A stretch of 30,913 bases of DNA, from NCBI GenBank assembly GCA_031549605.1, contig JAVBPM010000060.1:1-30913 (forward strand), given 5' to 3'. Positions 7,956-17,595 of the stretch are shown here, one piece after another (within the stretch, counting starts at the first letter, position 1; each line of letters opens with the position of its first letter). Made by a program: the position numbers and the translations under genes. The notes below the pieces were generated by a model. That model saw only the letters and a list, made by a program, of their open reading frames with translations. It had not been told where the DNA came from and did not search any database. The DNA is from WRAI01 sp031549605 (GTDB lineage: Bacteria > Bacillota > Clostridia > Oscillospirales > UBA929).

Positions 7956-10900
7956 TTACAGTTTCAGATTATCGTCAATCACGCCGCGCGCAATACGATA
8001 AAACCAGCCGGCCGCGCCGGTGTACCAGCTCCAGCCGCCGCGCCCACGATGCTCAGCGTTGTCGTAGACATCGGCGGCCAGCACATAGGGTTCGGCCTTG
8101 TATTCCGCGCCGTCGTGCGTCTCGGGCAGCAGCAGCTCCAACAGCTCCAGCGCCGTCTCACGCCGTCCCATCAGCGCATAGCCCATCGCCAGCCACACCG
8201 CCGCATGGGTGTACTGTCCGCCATTTTCACGCACGCCCGGCACGTAGCCCTTGATATACCCCGGGTCGCGCGCACCCTCGTCGAAAGCGGGCGTAAAGAG
8301 CCGAATATAGCGGTGCCGGTAGTCAACCAGCCGCTCCCGCGCCGACTCCAGCGCCTGTAGCTGCCGTGCGCGGTCGCCGCCGGCATCAAGACAGGCAAAC
8401 GACTGGGCGATTGAGTCAATGCAGCATTCGGCGTCGCCGTCGGCGCCCAGCGCCGCGCCATCGTCATAGCTGCCGCGTAAAAACCAGCGCCCGTCCCAGG
8501 CGGCGCGTCCCGCCGCCCATAAGCGCTGCGCCGCCGCCCGGTAGTCGGCGCCCTCGCCACCCAACCGGCAGCACAGCGCCGCCAGCTTCTCCAGCACAAA
8601 AGCGGCAAACCATGTCAGCCACACACTCTCACCGCGCCCGCGCTCACCCACGCGGTTAAACCCGTCGTTCCAGTCGCCGCTGCCAATCAACAGCAGCCCG
8701 CGCTCGCCCGTGCCACGCGCCATCACCAGCTCCGCCGCGCGGCAGGCGTGCTCCAGCATCGTGCCACGCCGCGCCGACAAACGTGGCAGCTCATAGCGCT
8801 CCTGCTCGTCGGCGCCCAGCACCGGCGATGTCAAGTATGGCACCTTGATTTCCGTCAACGCCGTATCGTCCGTTTGCTCGACATACAGACACAGCCCGTA
8901 TGCCAGCCACAGCAAATCGTCGCTGCACCGCGTGCGCACGCCCTTGTGACCCTCGCCCGTCTGTCGGTTGCCCTCATGCCACCAGTGCTGCACATCGCCC
9001 TCCTCAAACTGATGAGCCGCCGCGCGCAGCAGCTGGTATTTCACCAGCTCGGGCCGGCTATCCAACAGCGCAAAGCTGTCCTGCAGCTGGTCGCGAAAGC
9101 CGTAGGCGCCGCCGCACTGAAATTGCGATGTGCGGGCAAACAGCCGGCAGGCCGCCACCTGATATAGCGCCCATCCGTTGAGATAATGCCCCATCGCGCC
9201 GCCGCACTCAACCCTATGACCCTGCGTCATCGCCACCCACGCCGCCTTTGTCTCCGCCAGCTGACGCTCTGCCTCGTGCCAGTCGCACAGCGCCGCCAGT
9301 GTCGCCAGCCCCGGCTCATTTTGCGCGCAGCCAACACATAGCACCGCACGACCGAGCAGCTCCGCCCCGGCCCGCACCTCACAGCCGCCGCCCTTAAACC
9401 AACCAAACGGCGACGAACAGCCGACACGAACCCATTGTTTTTCGTAATCTTTGTTGTAAAAATTGCTAACTGTAATCGTTCCACAGCTTTCGTCAAACGC
9501 CGACGCGACGTGACGCTCGGCCGCCGCGCCGCTGCCCATACAATACCGCGCCTGATACCGCAGCTCGGCGCGCTCGACGCCCTTCAGCTCAACCATAATC
9601 AGCCGTGCCATGCGCCGCGGCGGCACAAAAACTGTCGTCACCAGCGACACCTCGCCGCGCCGCTTATCGTAGCGCGCAAACCCCGGCCCATAGGTGACGC
9701 GGCACTGCCAGCCGTCGTTTGCGGCAAAGAGCGACACCGACTCGTCGCGCCACGCGACGCAGAGCTGCTCATCATGCTCGCAGGCCAGCAAATCGTTACG
9801 CCACGGTGTCAACTGGTTTTCCCGCGCGTTGCGTCGCCACATATGCCCCAGCCCCGTTTCGCCGACCAGCGCGCCAAAAGCGCGGTTGGCCAGCACGTGG
9901 CTCCACGCCTGCGGCGGCAGACCCGCCGTTGTGTCAATGCTGACCTCACCGTCACCGCCACGCTCGACAAGCACCGCGCCCGCGCGCGGCACCGGCAACG
10001 CCCGACGGTCGCGCCGTGTCGCCTGCCGCGCGACCGTCGGCAGCTCGCCGTCAATGGCTACGCGCGCCACGGCGCGCAGCAGCAGCCATTCCGGCGAGCC
10101 CGGCTCGACGTCCAACACATGAACACCGCCGCGCACACCCAGCTGATGCTCGGCCTCCATCGCCTTGAGCGCCGTCATCACCAGACCGCGTCCCGGCCGG
10201 TGGTACTCACTGCCGTCGCGCGTCAGTGCCACCAAATCGAAGGCCAACCCGTTGAGCGCCAAAAAGCGGTGCATCTTGATCACCGACTTGGCTAGCGCCG
10301 CATCGTCGACCGTCAGCAGGGCAATGGGTACGTCGCCCGAAATGCCGAACGGCCACAAATCGCGCTGCCCCAGCCGATTTTGTGCCACTGCCTGTCGGTC
10401 GCCGCCGCCATAGCAGACCGCAGCGCCCAGCTCCAGCGCCGCCTCGGCGTCGGCGGTTGTCATGCCCAGCAGCCTTATTACGCTTTCTATGCGGCCCGTC
10501 GGCCGCGCCTGATACGCCAGCACACGCCGCGCCACCGCCAGCGCGTCAATACGTCGCGACGCGTAGGCAAGCGCCAGCTTGACATCGACCGACCCGCCCG
10601 CCTTGAGCGATACCGGCACACGCATCAGCAGACAGGGGTCGAGCACGCAGCCGCGCGTGTGTTGCGCCGGCTGCTCAAGCGCCGCAGCCAGCGCACTAAA
10701 CCCGCCGCGACCCAACGCTTTCTCGCGCGACGTGTCATAGCTGCCCTCTGCATCGCTGCATACGGCCAAAAACTGCTTCTGCCGGTCGCCGCGCGGGCGC
10801 CGCGAAAAGAGCAGCGCCCTATCGTCATCGCCGCTCTGCAAAAAAAGTTTGGAAAAGGCGGGATGTGCCTCAAAATCCTGCTCCGGCGCCAGCACCGGCT

Positions 10901-13900
10901 CAAAATAGCAGACCAGCTCACCCTCGACATCGTGCTCGCCCGCCTGTACCGTCACGGCAAACTGCTGCGCTGTGTCGTTGCGCGGCACGCAGACGCTCAG
11001 TCGGCACTGCACGCCGTCCAGCAGCGCGGTATACACCGCCTGTCCGCCGTGAAACTGCCAGCCGCGCAGCTGCCCGTCATAGTCGGGCGCCGCCGTCATG
11101 CTGCTCAGCTTGCCCTTATGCCACCAGCCCCAGTAAACGCCCGGCTCACGCCGCATCAGCTGCAGCCCGTTGCACGACGCGCACTGCTGACCCCCGTCGG
11201 TCAACGACAACGTGTAGGCGCCGTTGGACAGCAGATGCAGCCGCGGCCGGTCGGCGTCAACCTCGGTCCCCTCGCGATGGAAGCCGGTCGTGTCGCCAAG
11301 CTGCGGTTTTTCCGGCACCTCGGGGCCAGACGGCCGCAGTGCCGCCACACCTGCCGGCATTTTCTCCTGCAACAGCTGCGTCACGGCCGCCATGCGACTG
11401 TCGCTCAGCAAGCGCTTGATAAACACATCGCCGCACAGCCGATTGGCCACCGACAGCAGACTCATGCCCAAGTGGTGCGACATATAGCAGCGCACCGCCT
11501 CGGCGCGCTCGCTGCCCTGCAGGCGCGCGGGCGTGTAATCCACCGCCTCAATTAGACCATACTGCCCCTCAAAGCCGTCAGCTGCCAGCCGTCGAAGGTT
11601 GGCCACAGCGGCGTCACACGCGTCGACCAGCGCCAAAAAGCTGGCATAGGGCGCCACGACCAACTCCTTGCCCAGCCCGCGTTTGAACGCCAGCCGTTGC
11701 ACGCCGTGCGCCTTGTACTGATAGTTGAGCGACGCGTCAAAGGCGTAAAAACAGCTCTCGGACACGCCCCACGGCACCCCATGCCGCGCGGCGTGCCGCC
11801 GCTGCACGTAGACGGCAAAACGGCAGCTCTCGTCAAGCAGCGAGCGCCGATAGCGCGGCAACAGCAGGTGTGGCATCTGGTACTCAAACATCGTACCCGT
11901 CCACGACGCCATGCCGCGATAGCCGTCCTGCCCCACCAGTACGCGGCTCAGCCGCTTCCAGTGGTCGACACCCACCTCACCGCGCGCCACGGCCAGATAG
12001 CTGGTCTGCCGCGCCTCGCTGGTCAACAGGTCGTAACAGCCCTCGGTCGGCTTACCGTTGTCAATGTCAAAGCCAATAACAAACAGCTTGCGTTTCTCAT
12101 CATACAGCGCGCTCAAATCAGTTGCCTCGGCCAACGCCTCGGCGCGTTCGGCCAAATCAAGGCTGGCGTCGTCGCCCCATTCGCGCAGCCCTTGTCCCAG
12201 CGCCAGCAGATAGCCGACCAGATTTCCCGAGTCGACCGTCGACACCAAACAGGGCCGCAGCGGCTGCAACGTGCGCGTGTCGTACCAGTTGTAGATATGC
12301 CCATTCCACTTGGGCAGCCGCTCCAGCGTCGTTAAAATGTGGCTCATCAGTGTCAGCGCCCGGTCGCGCGAGGTCAGCGACAAGTCTACCGCCGCCATCG
12401 CGCATAGCAGCGCCAACCCGATGTTGGTCGGCGACGTGCGCGCCGCCACGCCCACCGCCGGCTGCTCTTGAATGTTGTCGGGCGGCAGATAGTGGTGCTC
12501 GGCCGTCAGGTTCTCGTCAAAATAGCGCCACATCAGCGTCGCCTGATGCAGCAAAAAGGCGCGGTCACGCATCGGCAGCTCGGACTCAACGCGGTAAGAC
12601 CGGCTCAGCAGCCACGCCGCCACCGGCGCCGCCAGCGACAGTATACCCAGCGCCACCGTGCGCCACGAGCAGCACGGCTGCAACGCCACCACCCACAGCC
12701 CATTGGGCCACATTCGCACTGCCACACCCCACAACGAGCTGTCGCGACGCGCCTCGGCCTCGGCCGATGTCGTCCATTGTAGCAGCCGGCGATGGCTGAC
12801 GCACAACCGCCACAGCGCCGTGACAACAGCGCTGACCGACACCCACGCGCGATAGGGCAGCAGCGCCAGCAGCAGCAGACTGCGCCATAGCTCGGCCGTC
12901 ACGCCGTCACAACCGCCGCCAAACAGCTTGTCGCGCTGCCACGACTGACGCCGCCACAGCGCCGGCCACTGCATGACCACCGGCAACAGCAACGCCAGCA
13001 GCAGCACCCCACCCGCCGCGCACGCCATGCGCCAGCCACCCAGCGCCGCCAGCGTCAACAGCGCCAACGCCGCTAGCGGCTCGACGCTGCGCAACAGATT
13101 GTCGAGGATTTTAAAGCGGTTGAGCGCATCCAATGCGTTGCGCCGCTTTCCCTCACGCGTCGGCACTGTCGGCAGCAGCCAGCGCGCCACCTGCCAGTCG
13201 CCGCGCACCCAGCGGTGCAGCCGGTCAAACCAGTTGCCCGCCCGTGCCGGCACCCCGTCGTGAAAAACAACGTCGCTGACCAGTCCGGCTCGCAAATACG
13301 CGCCTTCCAGCAAGTCGTGCGACAAAATCCGCCCGTCGGGCAGCCGCCCGTCAAGACAGGCCAGCATGGCATCAACGTCGACAATGCCTTTGCCGGTAAA
13401 CGAAGCGCGGCCAAAGACATCCTGATACACGTCGCTGACCGCGCCGGTGTACGCGTCCACGCCGCCGCAACCGCCAAACAGCGTGGCAAACGGCGACGCG
13501 TTGGCTGACGTCAGTTCAACGCCAATGCGCGGCAGCAACAGCCCATGACCGGCAAATACCACACCGCGCTCGGCGTCAACCGCCGCCTTGTTCAGCGGGT
13601 GCAGCATCGCGCCAATCAACTGATGCAGCCCACCAATCTCGGGCCGCGTGTCGCCGTCCAGTGTCACCACATAGCGCACGCCGTCGGGCAACGTCGCGCC
13701 ATCCGCCGTCAATTCTTTCTCACGGCCGCGCAGCAGACGGCACAGCGCCAACAGCGCGCCGCGCTTGCGCTCTCGCCCCATGTAGGTGCCCTGAAAACAG
13801 GTCCTCGGCCGCAAAAAGAGATAGAACCCACCGCCATACCGCCGGTTGAGCAGCGCCACCTCGCGGCGCGCCGCCGCCAGCACATCGGCGTCACCTGACA

Positions 13901-15029
13901 CAATGGCGGCGTCGGCGTCGGGCAGGTCAAGCAACAGTCCGAACATCAGCGCCCGACCCGGCTCACGGTTGGCCAGCGCGTACCGCTCCAGCCGCCGTAC
14001 CGCCTCGGCCGCCTGCTCGGCACTGCCCAACAGCGCTGTAATCACGCACAGTGTGCGACCCTCGTCGGGCACGCCCAGCCGGCAGTCCATCCGCGGCACA
14101 ACGCGCGGCGGCACGAGACGCAACGCCGCCGCATCGACCACGCGTTTGCACAGCCCATACAGCGATAGCAGCGCCACCAGCCCCAGCCACCACGACCCAC
14201 CCAACCACGAAACGACCACACCAAGCGCCACAGGCAACACAAGCAGAGCCACGCCGTACCAGCGCCCGACCCACGGCCGAGCGCCGTCGTCCAGCCCATA
14301 GCCAACGTGCCGCATCGGCAGCTCGGCCGCCTGCTGCGCTTGCTCCACCAGCGCCTGCGCCACCTGCCATTCCGCCTTGTTCTGCCTGTGCGCCGCCGCC
14401 GTCACACGCCGCCGGTAATCGGCGCGCGACGGCTCGTCCATCGCGGCATAAACACCCGACGGATCTTTGCTCAACAGACGCTCGACGGCGCTCTGCCGCT
14501 GCAACAGCGGCGATAAATCGGTCACCGACAGCCAGCGCAGGCCACTCACCGCGCAACGCATCATCGCCGTCTGCCGCTCGTCGGCGTCGGACAAGTCATC
14601 ACACACACGCGCCGCCTGCAGGACAAGCGCACACTTCAGCAGCGGCACGGTCAGCCACAGCTCGGCCTCGACCAACGGCTCGACCTGCTGACCGCCACTG
14701 AGACAGTTGTCCAGCCACGCCTCGCTCAAATCAACGGGCTCTGCCGTCAGCGCCAGCCACAGGTCAAAAGCGCGCGGCAACCGCTCAACAGCCGGCAGCT
14801 TAGGCGCATGGCGCAGCGCGCGACAGGCGTCAATGCCCTCGCGCAGCAGCAAGTAGCGGTTATCCAGCAGCCACTCGGCCGCACCCTGCGGCTGCGTCTG
14901 GCTGCGCACCGTTTCGTAGGCGCTGTTAATTGACGACAGCGCGCGGCTGACTTCGTTCACCAGCCGCCGGCAGCCGACAAGCCCCTGTGCCCGATGGCTT
15001 TCAGTCCATAGCTTGGCTTTCTGTTTCAT
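7956..15029 (-). CDS. Cyclic beta-1,2-glucan synthase-like enzyme (GT84-GH189-like-GH94)
   Basis: Giant membrane enzyme, 2357 aa, related to NdvB/Cgs, which polymerise UDP-glucose into beta-1,2-glucan and cyclise it. After a soluble N-terminal part, membrane segments lie near residues 255-295. The GT84 domain (about 320-620) has LDGDTRPE (DxD near 459), the SHDLLEGAYLRAG stretch and HRWVRGDWQ. More membrane segments follow to about 815. A glucoamylase-like cyclisation domain (GH189 type, about 830-1180) has YNWYDTRT, STVDSGNL, GTMFEYQMP and PWGVSES. The GH94 half contains GSGDWNDGFNRVG and GRGGWSWYTGAAGW. The protein stops about ten residues after that last motif, whereas relatives usually continue with a C-terminal beta domain. 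The ATG start has GGGGAG 6 nt upstream. No partner genes adjoin it. Product identity (cyclic or linear glucan) is inference. Confidence 0.88.
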   Translation of the reverse strand: MKQKAKLWTESHRAQGLVGCRRLVNEVSRALSSINSAYETVRSQTQPQGAAEWLLDNRYLLLREGIDACRALRHAPKLPAVERLPRAFDLWLALTAEPVDLSEAWLDNCLSGGQQVEPLVEAELWLTVPLLKCALVLQAARVCDDLSDADERQTAMMRCAVSGLRWLSVTDLSPLLQRQSAVERLLSKDPSGVYAAMDEPSRADYRRRVTAAAHRQNKAEWQVAQALVEQAQQAAELPMRHVGYGLDDGARPWVGRWYGVALLVLPVALGVVVSWLGGSWWLGLVALLSLYGLCKRVVDAAALRLVPPRVVPRMDCRLGVPDEGRTLCVITALLGSAEQAAEAVRRLERYALANREPGRALMFGLLLDLPDADAAIVSGDADVLAAARREVALLNRRYGGGFYLFLRPRTCFQGTYMGRERKRGALLALCRLLRGREKELTADGATLPDGVRYVVTLDGDTRPEIGGLHQLIGAMLHPLNKAAVDAERGVVFAGHGLLLPRIGVELTSANASPFATLFGGCGGVDAYTGAVSDVYQDVFGRASFTGKGIVDVDAMLACLDGRLPDGRILSHDLLEGAYLRAGLVSDVVFHDGVPARAGNWFDRLHRWVRGDWQVARWLLPTVPTREGKRRNALDALNRFKILDNLLRSVEPLAALALLTLAALGGWRMACAAGGVLLLALLLPVVMQWPALWRRQSWQRDKLFGGGCDGVTAELWRSLLLLALLPYRAWVSVSAVVTALWRLCVSHRRLLQWTTSAEAEARRDSSLWGVAVRMWPNGLWVVALQPCCSWRTVALGILSLAAPVAAWLLSRSYRVESELPMRDRAFLLHQATLMWRYFDENLTAEHHYLPPDNIQEQPAVGVAARTSPTNIGLALLCAMAAVDLSLTSRDRALTLMSHILTTLERLPKWNGHIYNWYDTRTLQPLRPCLVSTVDSGNLVGYLLALGQGLREWGDDASLDLAERAEALAEATDLSALYDEKRKLFVIGFDIDNGKPTEGCYDLLTSEARQTSYLAVARGEVGVDHWKRLSRVLVGQDGYRGMASWTGTMFEYQMPHLLLPRYRRSLLDESCRFAVYVQRRHAARHGVPWGVSESCFYAFDASLNYQYKAHGVQRLAFKRGLGKELVVAPYASFLALVDACDAAVANLRRLAADGFEGQYGLIEAVDYTPARLQGSERAEAVRCYMSHHLGMSLLSVANRLCGDVFIKRLLSDSRMAAVTQLLQEKMPAGVAALRPSGPEVPEKPQLGDTTGFHREGTEVDADRPRLHLLSNGAYTLSLTDGGQQCASCNGLQLMRREPGVYWGWWHKGKLSSMTAAPDYDGQLRGWQFHGGQAVYTALLDGVQCRLSVCVPRNDTAQQFAVTVQAGEHDVEGELVCYFEPVLAPEQDFEAHPAFSKLFLQSGDDDRALLFSRRPRGDRQKQFLAVCSDAEGSYDTSREKALGRGGFSALAAALEQPAQHTRGCVLDPCLLMRVPVSLKAGGSVDVKLALAYASRRIDALAVARRVLAYQARPTGRIESVIRLLGMTTADAEAALELGAAVCYGGGDRQAVAQNRLGQRDLWPFGISGDVPIALLTVDDAALAKSVIKMHRFLALNGLAFDLVALTRDGSEYHRPGRGLVMTALKAMEAEHQLGVRGGVHVLDVEPGSPEWLLLRAVARVAIDGELPTVARQATRRDRRALPVPRAGAVLVERGGDGEVSIDTTAGLPPQAWSHVLANRAFGALVGETGLGHMWRRNARENQLTPWRNDLLACEHDEQLCVAWRDESVSLFAANDGWQCRVTYGPGFARYDKRRGEVSLVTTVFVPPRRMARLIMVELKGVERAELRYQARYCMGSGAAAERHVASAFDESCGTITVSNFYNKDYEKQWVRVGCSSPFGWFKGGGCEVRAGAELLGRAVLCVGCAQNEPGLATLAALCDWHEAERQLAETKAAWVAMTQGHRVECGGAMGHYLNGWALYQVAACRLFARTSQFQCGGAYGFRDQLQDSFALLDSRPELVKYQLLRAAAHQFEEGDVQHWWHEGNRQTGEGHKGVRTRCSDDLLWLAYGLCLYVEQTDDTALTEIKVPYLTSPVLGADEQERYELPRLSARRGTMLEHACRAAELVMARGTGERGLLLIGSGDWNDGFNRVGERGRGESVWLTWFAAFVLEKLAALCCRLGGEGADYRAAAQRLWAAGRAAWDGRWFLRGSYDDGAALGADGDAECCIDSIAQSFACLDAGGDRARQLQALESARERLVDYRHRYIRLFTPAFDEGARDPGYIKGYVPGVRENGGQYTHAAVWLAMGYALMGRRETALELLELLLPETHDGAEYKAEPYVLAADVYDNAEHRGRGGWSWYTGAAGWFYRIARGVIDDNLKL

Positions 15030-15090
15030 TGGCAACTCCCCCGTCACTCACAGATTGCCATATTTTGCCCTACCAACCGTCCCTTATGCA

Positions 15091-15123
15091 CAAAAAACAG
15101 CGACCGGGAAAAAGCCCGGCCGC
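15091..15123 (-). terminator. Terminator-like hairpin, copy A
   Basis: Stem CCGGG/CCCGG extended by GCG/CGC across one mismatch (15100-15123), followed on the - strand by TGTTTTTTG. It is 23/24 identical to the hairpin at 15379-15402. It would stop - strand transcripts just before the glucan synthase gene. Confidence 0.7.
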
Positions 15124-15124
15124 T

Positions 15125-15160
15125 GCAGTGTGTCAAAAAACAAGTTTTTTGACACACTGC
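15125..15160. repeat. 36-bp near-perfect palindrome (17-bp arms, 2-nt loop)
   Basis: Arms 15125-15141 and 15144-15160 are exact reverse complements, and each contains a run of A or T next to GACAC. Either strand reads TTTTTTGACACAC, so it carries T-runs for both directions, and a TTGACA on each strand. Confidence 0.85.
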
Positions 15161-15187
15161 CAGACTCACAAAGAAGTGCGCAGGCAA

Positions 15188-15235
15188 AGAAACGCTGTCC
15201 GTCGGCGTACGATAGTACGCTAGGACAGCGTTTCT
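15188..15235. repeat. Nested inverted repeat
   Basis: Outer arms 15188-15200 and 15223-15235 (13 bp, perfect) enclose inner arms GCGTAC / GTACGC (15205-15210, 15215-15220) with loop GATA. The fold is a stem, an asymmetric internal loop (4 and 2 nt), then a second stem. Confidence 0.8.
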
Positions 15236-15251
15236 GCAGCAAGTAAAACCA

Positions 15252-15284
15252 TTGCGGCGCAGCGACCTTGTCGATACGCCGCAA
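15252..15284. repeat. Two-tier inverted repeat
   Basis: Outer arms TTGCGGCG / CGCCGCAA (15252-15259, 15277-15284) and inner arms CGAC / GTCG are separated by 3-nt symmetric internal loops and a 3-nt apical loop. Confidence 0.65.
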
Positions 15285-15378
15285 AACGTTAGTCGAGAAT
15301 CAGGACACAGCTTTGCGTCACCTTTTTCTATTTTTTCCGACACTGGGTTTACGGTGCGCGCTTTTTTGACAGGCTGAA

Positions 15379-15402
15379 GCGACCGGGCAAAAGCCCGGCC
15401 GC
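15379..15402 (-). terminator. Terminator-like hairpin, copy B, after the histidine kinase gene
   Basis: Same stem as copy A, about 30 bp beyond the kinase stop. The T-run on the - strand comes late (CTTTTTTG is only present on the other strand nearby), so it may be a weak terminator or an RNA 3' end. Confidence 0.5.
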
Positions 15403-15429
15403 CGTCTCAGTCCTACGCCGGAGATCCGG

Positions 15430-17550
15430 CTATAAGTAGTGTCGCATCGTTTCAATGACCTCGCCAATATCTATCGGCTTGCCAATGTGGTCGTTCATGC
15501 CCGCCGCCAGACAGCGCTCTATATCTTCGCGGAATACGTTGGCCGTCATCGCCACGATAGGCACTGTTTTTGCCTCCGGCGCATCCAATGCCCGAATCTG
15601 CATCGTGGCCGCATAGCCGTCAACAATTGGCATGTGAATGTCCATGAAAATCAGATCATAGCAAGCGGGGTTGGCGGCGTACAACGCCACCGCTTCGGCG
15701 CCGTTTTCCGCCTCGTCAATGGTCACGCCGGTGTCGCGCAGCAGTTCAATGACAATTTCTCGGTTAATCGACACATCCTCGACCAGCAGCAGGCGCTTGC
15801 CGGAAAAATCAACCTTGTCAGACTGCGCCGTTGCCGCCTCAGCCTGATTGCACTGGCCAATGCACTGGGCAATGCAGTCGGTCACCGACGTGACAAACAA
15901 CGGCTTTGCCATGAATCGATCCACGCCCGCCGCCGTGGCACGCGGCTCCAACTGGCTCCACTCGGTGGCCGAAATCATAATGACAATCGTGCTGTCACCG
16001 CAAAGGTTTTTAATCTCACGGGTCAGTTCAATGCCATCCGTTTCCGGCATCATCCAGTCGACAAACACCACCTCATACGGACGCGGCGCCGCCTTGATTT
16101 TTTCAAGGGCCGCCAATGCGCCGTCGGCGGTGTCACAATGGAGGCCAATCGACTCGCCAATGCTTTCAAAAAAGTCGCGCACATCGCGCTGATCGTCGAC
16201 CGCCAGAATGCGAATCGCGCCCCAGTCAACCGCTTCACCGGCCCCATCCGCGAGGCCGTCATCATACTCACTGTGGGAAACCCAGGCCGTAAAGATAAAC
16301 GTCGCGCCTTGCCCCAGCTCCGAGTCAATGCTGATGCTGCCGTCCATCATCTCGGCAATGTTCTTGGAAATCACCAACCCCAGACCCGTGCCGCCAAATT
16401 TGCGGGCAATGCCGCCATCCGCCTGCGAAAACGACTTAAACAGCCGCTGCTGTTGCGCCTCTGAGATGCCGATGCCGGTGTCCTTGACCGCAAACTGCAA
16501 GCACATCGCGTCACTTCTTTGGTCGACCACCGACACAGACAGGTCGATGGTGCCGCCGACAGGCGTAAACTTAACGGCGTTGGACAACAGGTTGGTAATG
16601 ACCTGCGCCAAATGCTGTTCGTCGGAATGGATGTGCCGCGGCAAATCGCCGTCCAGCTTTACGCGCAGCGTCTGTTCTTTTTCTTCGACGCGGAAATTCT
16701 GCACACCAATAACACGCATTAGCATCTTTTCCAGACTAAAATCGGTGTTGGATAGTTCAAAATGGCCTGATTCAATCTTGGATATATCGAGAATATCGTT
16801 GATAACCCCCAACAAATGCACCGATGCGTTGTCAACCTTATCCATGCAGTACTTCATTTTTTCCAAATCATTGGTCTGCTTCGCGATGCTCGACATACCG
16901 ATAATGGCGTTCATTGGCGTCCGCATTTCATGCGACATCGTGGCCAAAAAGATGCTCTTAGCCACCGACGATTTCTCGGCCGCTTCCTTCAATAGCGTGA
17001 GCGAGGTGACATCGTGCAGCACAACAACCACGCCCATGCACTCACCGTCCAGATTGTTGGCGGGCGAAAGGGCTATTTCTAAAAACACCGCGTCGCCGTC
17101 ATCGTCCAGCTTGAGATCGTACTCCTCATGGACATTGCCGGCCATCACTGCCGCGCAACGGTCAACCAGCGCGGCCACAGCGTCCGCCGGAAAACGCTTA
17201 CCAAACACATGCCGAAGCGGCATACCCTCGATGTCATTGTGGCTGGAGTAGCGCAGAAAGGCGCTGCTCGTCTCGGTGCCCAGCAGAAAATTCAACGCGC
17301 GGTCAAAGACAAAAATCATATCGGGGCAATTGGAAAGCAAGAGCTGATTGTACAGATGCTGTTTTTCCTTTTCCTGCGCGTTGAAGTCGCGCAGACGCTC
17401 AATATTTTCTGCCGTAATGGCCGAATATTGCTTGTCGCGCTCAAGGCGGACAATGCGTCGCTTCAGGTTCTCGCTCTCGCGCAAAAGCCGTCTGTTTTCC
17501 TGCTGGAGTTGCTCTATTGTTTGCTGAAATGTGTTGTTATGCTCATCCAT
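15430..17550 (-). CDS. PAS hybrid sensor histidine kinase with two receiver domains
   Basis: Cytoplasmic hybrid kinase of 706 aa with no membrane segment. In order: an N-terminal coiled coil (about 5-70), a PAS domain (about 72-185), a HisKA domain with SHEMRTPMN (phospho-acceptor His207), and an ATPase domain with N box NLLSNAVKF, G1 DTGIG (357-361) and G2 GGTGLGL (386-392). Then come receiver 1 (448-565; VDD, Asp498, Lys549) and receiver 2 (585-706; Asp637, Lys in GKPID). No Hpt or DNA-binding output is present, so the signal must pass to separate proteins. It follows the FIST gene by 45 bp in the same orientation, strongly suggesting that the FIST protein supplies its input. The ATG has GAGGAG 8 nt upstream. 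Confidence 0.93.
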   Translation of the reverse strand: MDEHNNTFQQTIEQLQQENRRLLRESENLKRRIVRLERDKQYSAITAENIERLRDFNAQEKEKQHLYNQLLLSNCPDMIFVFDRALNFLLGTETSSAFLRYSSHNDIEGMPLRHVFGKRFPADAVAALVDRCAAVMAGNVHEEYDLKLDDDGDAVFLEIALSPANNLDGECMGVVVVLHDVTSLTLLKEAAEKSSVAKSIFLATMSHEMRTPMNAIIGMSSIAKQTNDLEKMKYCMDKVDNASVHLLGVINDILDISKIESGHFELSNTDFSLEKMLMRVIGVQNFRVEEKEQTLRVKLDGDLPRHIHSDEQHLAQVITNLLSNAVKFTPVGGTIDLSVSVVDQRSDAMCLQFAVKDTGIGISEAQQQRLFKSFSQADGGIARKFGGTGLGLVISKNIAEMMDGSISIDSELGQGATFIFTAWVSHSEYDDGLADGAGEAVDWGAIRILAVDDQRDVRDFFESIGESIGLHCDTADGALAALEKIKAAPRPYEVVFVDWMMPETDGIELTREIKNLCGDSTIVIMISATEWSQLEPRATAAGVDRFMAKPLFVTSVTDCIAQCIGQCNQAEAATAQSDKVDFSGKRLLLVEDVSINREIVIELLRDTGVTIDEAENGAEAVALYAANPACYDLIFMDIHMPIVDGYAATMQIRALDAPEAKTVPIVAMTANVFREDIERCLAAGMNDHIGKPIDIGEVIETMRHYL

Positions 17551-17595
17551 TTCGTGTGCTCCTCATGTGCTGCCGCAACCGTTGAATCGCCCCAC

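Larger units (their letters stand above)
15100..15402. repeat. Multi-hairpin non-coding region flanked by near-identical direct repeats
   Basis: The 400-bp gap between the glucan synthase and the histidine kinase holds no convincing gene. It begins and ends with 24-nt direct repeats (15100-15123, 15379-15402; one mismatch), each itself a hairpin. Between them lie a 17-bp-arm palindrome (15125-15160), a 13-bp-arm inverted repeat with a nested 6-bp one (15188-15235), and a two-tier stem (15252-15284). Small frames here are rich in Cys, Phe and Arg, have no domain and no plausible ribosome site, and look like by-products of the repeats. It may be a dispersed intergenic repeat or a structured RNA; the sequence alone does not decide. 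Confidence 0.6.

Noticed and set aside
10380..11555. A 391-codon + strand frame inside the glucan synthase gene
   Set aside because: Antisense shadow produced by high GC; the - strand protein is a clear family member throughout and the + product has Arg/Ala/His-rich composition without domains.
15044..15343. A 99-codon frame on the - strand in the gap between glucan synthase and kinase
   Set aside because: It runs across all the hairpins, has no plausible ribosome site, is Cys/Phe/Arg-rich without a domain, and overlaps the start of the next gene.
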